A DNA stretch of 62,000 bases. It comes from Apostichopus japonicus (taxonomy: Eukaryota > Echinodermata > Holothuroidea > Aspidochirotida > Stichopodidae). This document shows, piece by piece, positions 61,319 to 62,000 of this stretch. A program made the position numbers and the translations under genes. The first letter of the stretch is position 1, and every line of letters begins with the position of its first letter. Where the stretch lies: the NCBI RefSeq assembly GCF_037975245.1, contig NC_092579.1, forward strand, positions 30,702,666 through 30,764,665, written 5' to 3'. The notes under the pieces were generated by a model. That model was not told the DNA's origin, did not search any database, and saw only the letters and a list, made by a program, of their open reading frames with translations.

Positions 61319-62000
61319 CTACATACTGTTACCCCCAACAATGCCCCCCCCTCTTCCCCCCGCCCCAACTAGATTGAAAACAGGCAATCAGTGTCATCTC
61401 CTGTTTGTGATTAAGAATGGGAAAAGCTCATGGTAACAACTGGTTACAAACACCCCTCTTCCACCACCCCTTGATATTTATCCTACAGGCAATTGGCTTC
61501 CATCAAGAATACCAAGGGAACAACTGAAAGGAAATATCTTCACATTTACAACATGCTACAAACATGTATGTTACTACCTTTGCATCTAAAGAGGAACCTT
61601 AATTAACAAACTACAACCTACTTTTAACGTCCAAACAGGAGCTAAGGTTTAAAGGAATAACCAAAAGCAACAATAACCTCTCAAGCATAACACGCTTGGC
61701 TGCTTCAAACACGCACAGTGAAAACATAGACTTGTGTTAACTGCTATCACCACAATACTGGTGTATTCTAAGCAGTACAATGAGAAAAGTAAAATCCCAA
61801 CAAGTTCTGTTCAATTTTACTTTATAGTCATAAATATAACTGGTGTAAAATGTTGTAAAGTTGAAGATAATGTCATATTTTGCTCAACAAACATCTAGAC
61901 TGGAACTTTAAGGCCACATACCAAAGTTGTTGACATTCATTTTCAACTGTATACCTCAGAGCAACTGTCCTTATACATCAAGAATGATTGTCTGATAAGG
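61319..62000 (-). other. STUB1 intron sequence to window end
   Basis: No further STUB1 exon recognised up to 62000, so the intron upstream of the U-box exon is at least 826 bp. Includes C-rich tracts near 61345-61365. Confidence 0.75.

Overview
The window is eukaryotic, metazoan nuclear DNA. It is AT-rich and CpG-poor, has GT-AG introns, and shows no prokaryotic gene layout. Three real protein-coding genes are recognisable, all on the minus strand: (i) the 5' two-thirds of an SLC8-type Na+/Ca2+ exchanger (NCX), six coding exons between 18550 and 13, running off the left edge; (ii) a complete SNU13/NHP2L1 (15.5K) gene, four exons between 54957 and 51583; (iii) the last two coding exons of STUB1/CHIP, the U-box ubiquitin ligase, between 61174 and 60450, running off the right edge. 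Calx-beta NCX genes point to an animal. Large introns, plentiful MITE-like hAT elements and many minisatellites suit a marine invertebrate, but the sequence alone does not fix the phylum.

Layout. 1-18.6 kb: NCX. Exon 1 encodes the first transmembrane half. A 13.2-kb intron with four tandem-repeat arrays separates it from a run of smaller exons coding the cytosolic loop, with Calx-beta domain 1 split over exons 3 and 4, domain 2 on exon 5, and the approach to the second membrane half on exon 6. 18.6-51.5 kb: a 33-kb gene-poor stretch with TIR/TSD-bounded DNA transposons at 19.5, 33.0, 40.2 and 45.3 kb, a broken hAT transposase at 47.9-49.2 kb, minisatellites and long G:C homopolymers. 51.6-55.0 kb: SNU13, with a 274-bp MITE carrying telomere-like repeats in intron 1. 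55-60.4 kb: intergenic, with tandem and simple repeats and one unexplained ORF just downstream of STUB1. 60.4-61.2 kb: STUB1 3' end.

The three genes have unrelated jobs (Ca2+ extrusion, snRNP/snoRNP assembly, chaperone-linked ubiquitylation), and nothing suggests they work together. No bacterial-style system, CRISPR array or gene cluster is present. The most notable points are a streamlined NCX loop that lacks the usual XIP-like basic segment in the visible exons, several cleanly bounded MITE-type elements with identifiable target-site duplications, repeated perfect DR1 nuclear-receptor half-site pairs inside a diverged repeat, and a decayed partial duplication of a STUB1 exon boundary. Exon junctions were placed by hand from splice consensus and reading-phase agreement; no database search was run.
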